Assembly: GCA_021444005.1 (NCBI GenBank)
Contig: JABUSB010000005.1
Location: 99,516 to 141,859 of the forward strand
Direction: 5' to 3'
Origin: Malacoplasma sp.
GTDB lineage: Bacteria; Bacillota_I; Bacilli_A; Mycoplasmatales; Mycoplasmoidaceae
Length of the DNA: 42,344 nucleotides
In this document: one piece after another, positions 30,478 to 39,338 of the stretch
Position numbering within the stretch: position 1 is the first letter of the stretch
Layout: each line of letters starts with the position of its first letter
The notes under the pieces: model-generated
Seen by the model: only the letters and a program-made list of their open reading frames with translations
Databases searched by the model: none
What the model was told of the DNA's origin: nothing
Translations under genes and position numbers: made by a program

Positions 30478-31503
30478 ATGGCATTTAATATTAAAAAAGT
30501 ACGTCACTTTGACACTTTAATGAATTTTACAACTGAAGAAATTATGTATTTAGTTGACCAATCAATTAAAGTTAAAGAAAACGAAGCTAATGGAATTAGA
30601 CCAACTCAATTAAAGGGCAAAACAGTTGTGGGAATTTTTGAAAAAAATTCTACAAGAACTGCAAATGCTACTTTTAAAGCTGCAAACTATTTGGGAATGC
30701 AATATTTCTACAATGGACCAACAGGGTCTAATATGGGCACTAAAGAATCAGTAGCTGATACAGCAAGTGTGTTTAGTGAAATGTATGATATTGCATTGTA
30801 TCGAACTTTTGGCCAAGACAAAATCGAAGCATATGCACAAAATTCAGCAATCCCTTTAATTAATGGGTTATCAAATTTAGAGCACCCCACACAAACAATT
30901 GCTGATTTGCAAACAATTAAAGAAACTTTTAAAAGTTTTAAAGGACTAAAAGTTGTGTTTGCAGGTGATTTTAAAAACAATATGGGGCACTCTTGAATGT
31001 ACGCTTGTGCATTTGCAGGAATGGATTTAGTAATGTATGGCCCTAAAGACTATGTCAACCAACTTGATAAAAACGTTTACGAATTTTGTAAAAAATTGTG
31101 ACGTAAAAATGGGGGCGGTTTTTATGTAACAGAAAACAAACTAGAAGCTGCAAGAAACGCCCACATTATTGCAACTGATGTTTGGGTATCACTTGGAGAA
31201 CCATTTGAATCTTGAGAAAAAAGATTAGCAGAAATGCACAATTTCCAAGTTGATAAAGAAATGATGGAATACGCTCATAAAGATGTGAAGTTTATGCACT
31301 GTTTACCAGCATTCCATGATATCAATACAGAATATGGTAAAAAAGTTGCAGAATTATATGGTAGCAAATACCCTAAAGTTGCTAATGGTGCAATTGAAGT
31401 TAGCAGTGAAGTATTTGCTAACAAAAACTGAAACATTGCCTTTATTGAAGCTGGAAACCGTTGAACTTCAATCGCAGCAATTATATGAGAGTTATTAAAA
31501 TAA
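30478..31503 (+). CDS. arcB: Ornithine carbamoyltransferase, catabolic
   Basis: A 341-aa protein. In this pathway it splits citrulline with phosphate into ornithine and carbamoyl phosphate. The carbamoyl-phosphate-binding motif is [16 protein letters not shown] (family: FEKxSTRTR), here with [19 protein letters not shown] (family HPTQxLaDl) and HCLPAFHD are the substrate-binding motifs. Several TGA Trp codons (30995-30997 region onward) are read. It is the third gene of arcDABC; AAGGA lies just before the next gene. Degradative direction is inferred from the operon, since no other arginine biosynthesis gene is seen. Confidence 0.95.
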
Positions 31504-31513
31504 GGATTGTGTT

Positions 31514-32440
31514 GTGAAAATTGTAATCGCACTTGGGGGTAATGCCCTTGGTAATAATCCAATTGAACAAAAAGAGCTTGTTAAAATTCCATCTAATAAA
31601 ATTGTAAACTTGGTGAAACAAAACCATACTGTAGTAATTGGCCACGGGAATGGTCCCCAAGTTGGAATGATTTACAATGCTTTTAAAGATGCTAAAAAAG
31701 TAAATGATAAAACTGCACTTATTCCGTTTGCTGAAGCAGGTGGAATGAGTCAAGGTTATATTGGATACCATTTATTAACAGCAGTCCAAAATGAACTTAA
31801 TTTAAACCAAATTAACAAAAATGTCGTTTATTTTCAAACTTTAACTTATGTTGATCCAAACGACACTGCATTTTTAAATCCAACAAAACCGGTTGGTATC
31901 TTTTACAAAACAATAGAAGAAGCTAAAGCATTTAATCCTGATTCTACAATTGTTGAAGACTCTGGTCGTGGATTTAGAGTAGTAGTGCCATCTCCTGTTC
32001 CAATTGATTTTTTAGGAATTGATGCTATCAAATCAACTATTGAAAATGGTGCTATCACGATAGTTGGAGGAGGTGGAGGAATCCCAATTGTGAAAAAAGA
32101 TAGCCAACTATTTGGAGTGGATGGTGTTATTGATAAAGATTTTACGTGTGCTTTAATTGCGCAAAAAATTAATGCTGATATGCTTGTAATTCTAACAGCA
32201 ATAGATGGAGTATATATTAACTTTAATACACCAGCACAACAAAAGCTCACTAAAGTATCTGCTAGCCAATTGAGTCAATATATTGGACAAAACCAATTTG
32301 CAAAAGGCAGTATGCTCCCCAAAATTGAAGCAGCAATTAAATTTGTAAGAGGTGGCAATAATAAAAAAGCAATTATTGCAGATCTTAAAGATTTAGAAAA
32401 AGCAATTGAGGAAAAAGCTGGAACTACAATTGTAGCTTAA
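31514..32440 (+). CDS. arcC: Carbamate kinase
   Basis: A 308-aa amino-acid kinase family protein. It transfers phosphate from carbamoyl phosphate to ADP, the ATP-yielding step of arginine fermentation. It starts with GTG 31514 after AAGGA (31502-31506) and shows VIALGGNALGNNP, GHGNGPQVGMI, VEDSGRGFRVVVPSPVPI and GGGGGIPIV, all family signatures, plus DKDFTCALIAQKINADMLVILTAIDGVYINF. The end GSMLPKIEAAIKFV is normal. The gap to arcB is 10 nt. A terminator follows. Confidence 0.97.
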   Translation: MKIVIALGGNALGNNPIEQKELVKIPSNKIVNLVKQNHTVVIGHGNGPQVGMIYNAFKDAKKVNDKTALIPFAEAGGMSQGYIGYHLLTAVQNELNLNQINKNVVYFQTLTYVDPNDTAFLNPTKPVGIFYKTIEEAKAFNPDSTIVEDSGRGFRVVVPSPVPIDFLGIDAIKSTIENGAITIVGGGGGIPIVKKDSQLFGVDGVIDKDFTCALIAQKINADMLVILTAIDGVYINFNTPAQQKLTKVSASQLSQYIGQNQFAKGSMLPKIEAAIKFVRGGNNKKAIIADLKDLEKAIEEKAGTTIVA

Positions 32441-32469
32441 TCTAAATAAAACAAACAAATAAACAAATC

Positions 32470-32506
32470 AAAAAAGTTTGAATCCATATGATTCAAACTT
32501 TTTTTG
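32470..32506. terminator. Terminator after arcC, also facing the ParB/HEPN-like gene
   Basis: A 15-bp hairpin, A6 plus GTTTGAATC (32470-32484), loop CATAT, GATTCAAAC plus T-run (32490-32506). The A-rich left arm gives a U tract on the minus strand too, so it likely serves both converging units. Confidence 0.92.
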
Positions 32507-32519
32507 TGTATATTGGTTT

Positions 32520-34577
32520 TTAATCACCACCATAAATTAAATTTTTAACATTTTTGTCAATTCATCTAAGTTTATTGAAATCGATATACTTAAATATATT
32601 TTCGAAAAGGTCTATATACTCACATAAATCAGTTATATGACTATTTATATCTTTATTGAAAAGTATTAGTGAGTAACTGTGAACAAATCCATTAAGTCTA
32701 TTAAATGGGGATTCAGCACCTTCTTTATTAAATAGAAGTTTTTTAAGTTTTTCAGTTAATTCAGACTTAATTTTTTCTTCACAATTTTCTTTAAAAATTA
32801 AAGTTAACATTTCTTTAATTTTTTCATATTCAAAATATTGCCTTCTTATCATATTGAAAATTTTGCTCATCTCCCTTTTTTTAAATTCATCTCCCCAATT
32901 TTCATCATTATTTTCACTATAAATATTGCTGTTGTCTCCTTTTGAGTTATTTTTCCAATTTGCCCAAATAAATATTAAAAAAGTTTCTAAAAAAGCTCTA
33001 ATAGTACAAGAAATTGCATGAACAAACTTTTTACTTTTACTATTTCATCTATATTGTGAAAAGAAGTCAGCAAACACTTGATTTATATCATCAGGAAGAT
33101 TATTAGATATTTGCTTATCAACGTCATTCAATTTAGAAATTTCTTTTCTAATTGTTTCTAAAGAATCTTGGATTTTTTTATTTATTTTTTGAACTATTTC
33201 AAATTTATTTTCAAGATTTTTATCTTTCGCAATTACAAATTTATTAATATCAAAAATTTTATTAACAGTTTCTATTTCAAGATTAAAAATATCCAATGTC
33301 CTTATTTGTTCTATAGTCATTGGATTTGAATAATCAAAACTACCGAGTAAATAATTTTTCATGTCTTCAACAAAATTTACAAATTTATTTTTACTAACAT
33401 CTCTTGTTGTGATCCTACCGTTTTTTCAATTAATAACAATGAATTTAAATAAATCAGGTTCAGATATTTTTTTAGGTTCTATTTTAATTCTGTTGTTGTA
33501 TTCATCAAAACTTATTTTGAAGAATTCGTCATCAAATTTTTTCTGGTCAGATTCAAATAGAATTTCTTCAGTAAAAATTTTTTTAATTTTAATGTATGAA
33601 TGAGTCATTTCTAAAGCAGAAATGCTTGGTTGATTAATCATTTTCTCAAGAACTTCATTATCATTAAAATTACCATCAAAGTTACAAGAATAATTTGTTA
33701 AATTTGCTAAATAAAAAATACAAATATATGTAAATTGGGCTTGTCTGAAATCACTTCTAACAACATTAATGTCTCTTTTAATTCTCAAAAATATTTGTTT
33801 ATTTTTTGCTTTTATATCATCATTACTTATTCCATCTCTAAACATTTTAAGCAAATCAACAAAATATTTAGATCTGGATCATCTTCTCATTCCCTGTCGA
33901 TTACCTGTTAAGTGTTTATCATAAATTACAGACCAAAGTTCCAAATCTAATTTTTCTTTTTCTTCTGGTTTAGTGTCTACATTAAAAACTTTAAAAAATA
34001 ATTTAAATTTTAAATCTTGTTTGGATTGAATCTTTTTAATTGTTTCTATACAAGCTTCATAATTTGCTCTACTTTTTTTATTGTCAGAAGAATTTTTTAA
34101 AATATCAGTATTTGAATAGTCTTTTTGCTCTTGTATAATGCTGCCATTATTTTCCTCAATAACAACATCCTGATTTTCTTCGCTGCATTTTTTAATAAGA
34201 AAATCATAATCTGGAAAATTTAATAAATTTTTAATTAATTTTAAACACATTATTCTTCTGTTACCTTCAGCAACAACATATTTGTTATTTTCTAAATTAA
34301 TTAAATAAATTGGCTCATTTTCATTTTCAAAGCCAAGATTTTCAACCGATTTTAAAAGCGATAATAAATCAGCAAAATTATCTTCAGTGCTAAGGATTTT
34401 TTTAAACACATTGTTTTGAGTTGTTATATCAATATCTTTTTTAATATGATCAATAATTGACTCATCAATACTGTTCATTGGAGAAAATCTAGGATTTGAT
34501 GCTGATAGCAAAATATTGTCTAATGAAATATCCTTTATTTCTATATTTTTATCCTTGTCAACAAATAAAATCTCCAT
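32520..34577 (-). CDS. ParB/Srx-domain protein with C-terminal RX5H (HEPN-like) motif, partner of a DNA methyltransferase
   Basis: A 685-aa protein, continuous once TGA is read as Trp (33879-33881, 33426-33428, 33045-33047, 32562-32564), ending at TAA 32520-32522. Residues 21 to about 120 look like a ParB/sulfiredoxin-type domain: LLSASNPRF (NPR at 28-30), then the nucleotide-binding signature VVAEGNRRIMCLKL (EGNRR at 104-108), and DKHLTGNRQGMRRW near 221-233. The middle (about 240-560) is helical, Lys/Asp/Asn-rich, without a motif known to me. Near the C terminus, RLNGFVH (Arg627 to His633) fits the RX4-6H pattern of HEPN ribonucleases. It follows the methyltransferase by 38 nt in one unit. 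Related ParB-fold regulators occur in GmrSD-type systems, but I see no HNH here. HEPN is inference from one motif. Confidence 0.72.
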
Positions 34578-34615
34578 TGTTTATTCCCTCATTCCTCAAT
34601 GAATTTATTTTAATC

Positions 34616-35818
34616 TTATCCTTTTCTTAAAACCAACACTTTTTCAATTTTTGTACCATTTTTAATTTTAGAATTTAGCATATGAGTTACTTTATGTGTT
34701 TGCAAGTATTTATAATCATAATAAATTTCAACAAACTCATATGCTAATTTATCTTTAATTACATTTCAAACATCTAAAATCAATTCTTTATCATACACAT
34801 CACCCACTATTAAGCAAATGTGACCTCCCTTTTTAATTAAGGGATAAATGTTGTTTAGATAAGAAAAAATGAATTCACAATATTTTTCAAAATTAAATTT
34901 ATCACTCAGCTTTATTTTTTGATTTAATTCAATTCTCTCATATCCTAATAACCAAAGCTTTAGTCAATTGCTATTAGTGTAATTCACCATATTCAAATAT
35001 GGGGGTGATGTAACTACAAGACTTACAGATTCATTTTTAATTTTTGAAAATGGTTTTGTAGAATCACAAAAATAGATTTTTCCACCATATTCTTTTTCTA
35101 AAATATCATCAAACTTTGACAATACTCTATTTTTTATTTTTTCAAAAATATTTCCTTCTGGTTTTATTAATTTTTTTGAAAGTGCAAATTTTTTAACATA
35201 ATTGGGAGCCATTGAGATTGTGTTTGGCATACTTAAGGAAAAATAAATTGTACTTGAATCTTTTTTTATAGGACCGTGCATCAAACTTAGAGCAAATGCA
35301 ATTATTGCATTTTCAAGATCAGCATTTTTAATTCAATTCTTACCATATTTTTCTCTTAAGAAAAATAGTTGGTTGTATACTGATTTAGAGTAATAAACTA
35401 AAACTTCATTATTCTCAATAATATTTATTTTTTGTTTATTATCTGATTTAAATCAATTATTAAATTCATTTTCAATTTCATCAATTCTCTTAAGCAGTGC
35501 AGTTTTTCATATTGTAGATACTTTTAGTTTTGACAAGACATAAGCGTATGGATTTAAATCATTGCCAACAAAATTTCTTTTCAGTTCGCGGCAAACCAGC
35601 GCAGTAGTACCTCGCCCTGAAAAATTATCCATTACTAAATCATTTTCAGCACTATATTTATTAATAAAGTATGAGGGAAGGGCAGGACAAAACATAGCTA
35701 AATAAGAAGCTAAACTATGTAAATTAGAAAATCTTTTATTTTGAGATCTTGATCAATCTAATTCACTTAATATTTGTTTACTACCTTTAAAATCAAACTT
35801 AACTATTGAATTGCTCAT
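34616..35818 (-). CDS. DNA methyltransferase (N4-cytosine or N6-adenine), TSPPY type
   Basis: A 400-aa protein, read through several TGA Trp codons (for example 35507-35509 and 34964-34966). The SAM-binding motif I is MDNFSGRGTTALVCRELKRNFVGNDLNPYAY (FSGRGTT at residues 66-72), and the catalytic motif IV is VVTSPPYLNMVNYTNSNW (TSPPY at residues 270-274). Motif I precedes IV, with about 200 residues between, a long gap probably holding a recognition region. TSPPY is common among m4C enzymes, but m6A cannot be ruled out. A weak ribosome site precedes ATG 35818. No restriction endonuclease motif or specificity subunit is adjacent; instead the ParB/HEPN-like gene follows. Confidence 0.88.
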
Positions 35819-35834
35819 AACAATAAAATAAATA

Positions 35835-35863
35835 TTTATAGTTTAAATATAACAATAATCCAA
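35835..35863 (-). promoter_or_regulatory. Promoter of the methyltransferase/ParB unit
   Basis: On the minus strand TTGGAT (35858-35863), a 17-nt spacer, then TATAAA (35835-35840), 17 nt before the methyltransferase ATG. This is the best two-box promoter match that I see in the window, so the pair has its own promoter. Confidence 0.65.
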
Positions 35864-35943
35864 TGCTTTATTTAACTTATTTCTATTATTTTTACACAAT
35901 AAATTTTGAATTAATAATTCAATTAAAATTCATAACTTAATGC

Positions 35944-35990
35944 AATAAAAAACTTAAATCACAAGCACTAAAGCTTGAAATTTAAGTTTA
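35944..35990 (-). terminator. Terminator after surface protein A
   Basis: On the minus strand a hairpin AAACTTAAAT/ATTTAAGTTT (35980-35989 with 35950-35959), with inner CAAGC/GCTTG pairing, runs into a T-run. It lies about 60 nt after the stop codon of the upstream surface protein. Confidence 0.85.
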
Positions 35991-36050
35991 ATAAGGTGAA
36001 TAAATATTTTTAAATAAGGATATTAATTTTTTTACTTATAGGGATGATGA

Positions 36051-39047
36051 TTAGTTACTATATTTTGCAGTATTTCGTTTTTTCATTCAGAAATACAATC
36101 CAACAATGATTGCAATTACCAATATTACTGCAATTACAATAAGTGCAATCTTTCATCCTTCTAGTTGAGATGAAGTTGCTGCATTATTGTTGTTGTTGTT
36201 TCCAGGTTGAGGCGTTACTGATGAATCTTGTGACTGCTTATTAGCAACTCAAGTATCATATGTTGCAAAGTTAGATGGATCAGCACTAGTACTAAAATTC
36301 TTATAAGTTAGTGTAATTGGTGCTAAAGTGCTATCACCCTCAGTTGGAATTCCTGTTTTTGATAAATCATAAGTGATGGTTACACTATTATTAGCTTCAT
36401 TTGGTCATACCGTAATGTAACTTCCAACTTGATAAGAATCACTATTAACATCTTGTAAATCTGAGTTTAAACTAACACTTTTAGTTGCAGATTGGTTTTG
36501 TACACTTGCATTTACTGCACTATCAATGCTATTTAAAAGAATATCTCTTAATGTTGGCCCTAAGTCTACATAACTTAGTTTTGATAAAGAGTCGCTTATA
36601 AATTCTTTAAAATAAGCTTTAAAATCATCTGAATCTTTTGTAAATGTCGAAATTGGATATTTAGCTTCAACATAATCCACAATTGCAGTGTTGTCAGCAT
36701 TAGTATCATCTATTTTGCTTACTGTATCTCTTGCAAATGCAAAATCTGCAGCTTTATTTAATTGCAAATATACATTTCTAGTAATTGTAGTTGTTTCATC
36801 ATTTCAGTAATTTTTTACTTTAAATGATACTGTACCTTCAATTATTCCAGTTTCTTTATTTTCTGTTAAATTATCTGTTAATGCATTATCTTGAGAAAGG
36901 ACAATATTAGCAAAAGGCGATGTATTTTCTAATACATTAGTCGTAATTGTATCAGTTTGTGAATCTTGAGTAGCTGGAGTTACATTTACATTGTAGGCTA
37001 CAATGTCAGATGGCAATGAAGCTAATTTATTAATAATTGCTGTTTTTGTACTTTGTGTAGCAAATGAATTGGAATCGATAGTAGCAGCATTTTTATCAGT
37101 TGCTTTAAATTCATTGTTTAATAAAGAATCAATTGTTGCAAATTGATAATCATTTAAATTAATTTTAGTATTGTTAATTGTTATTACATTACTAATTTGT
37201 CCTGGAATTTCAAAGTAGTTTTGGTAATAATCAATACTACCTTCACTATTTTCTTTTCCTGTTGTGATATATCCTACATAACTTGGTTGTGATCCATCTG
37301 TTGCTGCTTTATTGGTATTTGGAATAAAATTCAAATACCAATCCATTTTGATTTTATTATTTTGAATATCACTAGTAGTAGTAGTAGTAGAGTATTGGTC
37401 ATCTGTTGCAAACCATCAATTACTACTACTTTCGCTACTTCCAGAAGCTAAATATGAAACATCATTATTGTTACTACTACTACTACTACTACTAGACGAA
37501 TTGTTAGTTTCCATAGCAGTAAGGTCAATCTTAGCAAAGTTAAATCAAATTGTAGTTTTACCACCCGATGTTGCATACGCTACTGCAACTGCAAATGGCG
37601 ATTGGTTAGTATCACGTGTGTATATTAAATTTGAAATCCCCATATAAGTTAGATTTGCTTGTATGCCATTAGATGTGCTTAAAGTATATGTTGCAAATTC
37701 AGGTGCAGAAGTACCATCTGATTTTAATGATGAAACTAATACTTTATTAGCTCCATTGTTACTATTTTGATTTACGCTATTACCAGGATTTTCAGGATTA
37801 GATACTGATAAATCAGTAGAATCTCAGTTAAGTGATATTAGCATTTTAGGCTCACTAATTGTCCCTGCAACTTTTACTGAGAAATTATTACATTTATCAT
37901 TCAAATATTTAATTTCTTGCTCTAATGTAACGCTATGAGTAGTAGTAGTAGACTCAGTTTTTCCCGCAACTTCTGAAGGGTTAATACCATTTACAAAATA
38001 CATATAATCATTTACAGAATTGTTAGTGTTATTAGTAGCAATTGGTTTAGTTTCAGTAAAACCAGTTACAGCTAAAGTCCCTGCAGGATTAGCAGGATTA
38101 GCGGGTTCATTTTCTTGTTCACTATCATCTGTTGCAGTTGTTATACTTCTTTTAAAATAAAATTCTAATACTGATAATACATATTTAGAATTACTTGTAC
38201 CCAATCCATTGACAGCAAAAACATATTGGTTATTAGAATAAATTACCCCTAAAATTTCTCCATATGTATATATAGTTGATTTTCCAAGGGAAACATTTTT
38301 ATAAGTTGTAATTGTTGGGGCACTTTCATTATTTTCACTAAATTTGATTTCACTAAAATTAAATGTATTTTCAGAATCACCCATCTTAGTAGTTGAGTGG
38401 TGTTGTACATTTTTTTGTGTGACAATTACCGTATTTGCATCAATTACTGTTAATAAATTTGCATCACTTATTAAAGAATTATCAGTAGTTTGAGTAACAC
38501 TATCTTGATTATTTTGAGTTGCTGTTTCTGCAGCATTGATATTAGTTGTGTTTGTAACTAAACTATTTGCAATCAGTGCTCCGTTTGTCATATCTAATTC
38601 AAATAGATATGATCCTTTATTAGAATCAAAGTTTCCATAAACAAATAATTTAGTGTCAAAACCACCAGTGCTTGTTAATGCGCCTTTAACATTCATTGAA
38701 GCAATAGTTTCAGTTGGGAAGTTTGGAATCTCTTTTAAAGTAACCTGTCACACTTCTTCTTTAAACCAATTATAAAAATAAATAATATGACTTGTTTCAT
38801 CCTTAATGACATATCCACTTGCAAATGCATATTCGTTATACAAATCTTCTGGATCTGGTGCTAACGCATAAACTTCACTTTCAGTTAAAGTAGAAGGAAA
38901 AGTAGAAGCTGCTGCATTATTTTTCACACTTTGCTTCTCTATTGAATAACCATTAGTATTGTTATTACCATTAAATATTGCAACCGGGGTTAACACAGCA
39001 GCAATAGTTGTTAATGATAACAACCATTTATATTTTCGTATTTTCAT
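36051..39047 (-). CDS. Surface protein A, anchored paralog with Ser repeats
   Basis: A 998-aa protein in one frame through TGA Trp codons. The N terminus MKIRKYKWLLSLTTIAAVL then TPVAIFNG is a Sec signal without a lipobox cysteine. The C terminus has a membrane helix after QLEGW (KIALIVIAVILVIAIIVGLYF, near residues 964-987) and a basic tail MKKRNTAKYSN. The body is rich in Ser, Thr, Asn, with triplet-encoded Ser and Thr runs near residues 551-560 and in 514-525. Motifs shared with surface protein B are YAFASGYVIKDETSH, FYNWFKEE, MNVKGALTSTG and the C-terminal FATYDTW. AGGAG lies 12 nt before the ATG. Function is unknown; antigenic variation is an inference. Confidence 0.8.
37374..37388. repeat. 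In-frame (AGT)5 triplet repeat in surface protein A
   Basis: Five AGT units on the plus strand read as Thr codons (ACT) in the minus-strand gene. Length change would alter the protein without a frameshift. Confidence 0.75.
37473..37493. repeat. In-frame (ACT)7 triplet repeat in surface protein A
   Basis: Seven ACT units read as seven AGT serine codons on the minus strand; TCT and TCG serine codons follow, giving a nine-residue Ser run. Confidence 0.85.
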
Positions 39048-39180
39048 TGTTTATATAACTCCTAAAAAAATTTTTAAAACTTATATTTATTACTAGTAAA
39101 AGAAGGCGTTTTAGACACCACAAAAACAGATATTTTACTAAAAATAACTTTATGTATTCTTTTACTCATATGAAGCATAC

Positions 39181-39193
39181 AAAAAAAAAAAAA
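39181..39193. repeat. Poly-A tract of 13 (poly-T on the coding strand) upstream of surface protein A
   Basis: Thirteen uninterrupted As lie 134 nt upstream of the surface protein A start, inside its likely promoter region. Such tracts slip during replication and can act as expression switches in mycoplasma surface genes. Confidence 0.8.
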
Positions 39194-39225
39194 GACAGTT
39201 TTTAAAGAATTTTACAAAATCAGAA

Positions 39226-39275
39226 AAATAAAAAAAACTTAAATTTCAAGCATTATAAAACCTGAAATTTAAGTC
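39226..39275 (-). terminator. Terminator after surface protein B
   Basis: On the minus strand TGAAATTTAAGT pairs with ACTTAAATTTCA (39263-39274 with 39237-39248), then a T-run. Its stem core TTAAATTTCA resembles the terminator after protein A, as if the whole gene unit was duplicated. Confidence 0.85.
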
Positions 39276-39338
39276 TAATAAGAGAATAAATATTTTTAAA
39301 TAAGGATTTTAATTTTTATAAATTTTTGAGGATGTATT

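Noticed and set aside
32520-34577. Four separate small ORFs in the minus strand after arcC.
   Set aside because: They share one frame, and reading through every gap found no TAA or TAG, only TGA, so they form one 685-aa gene.
32520-35818. A classical Type II or Type I restriction-modification locus.
   Set aside because: No PD-(D/E)XK or HNH nuclease motif, no HsdR/HsdS-like gene, and the partner gene looks ParB/Srx-like instead.
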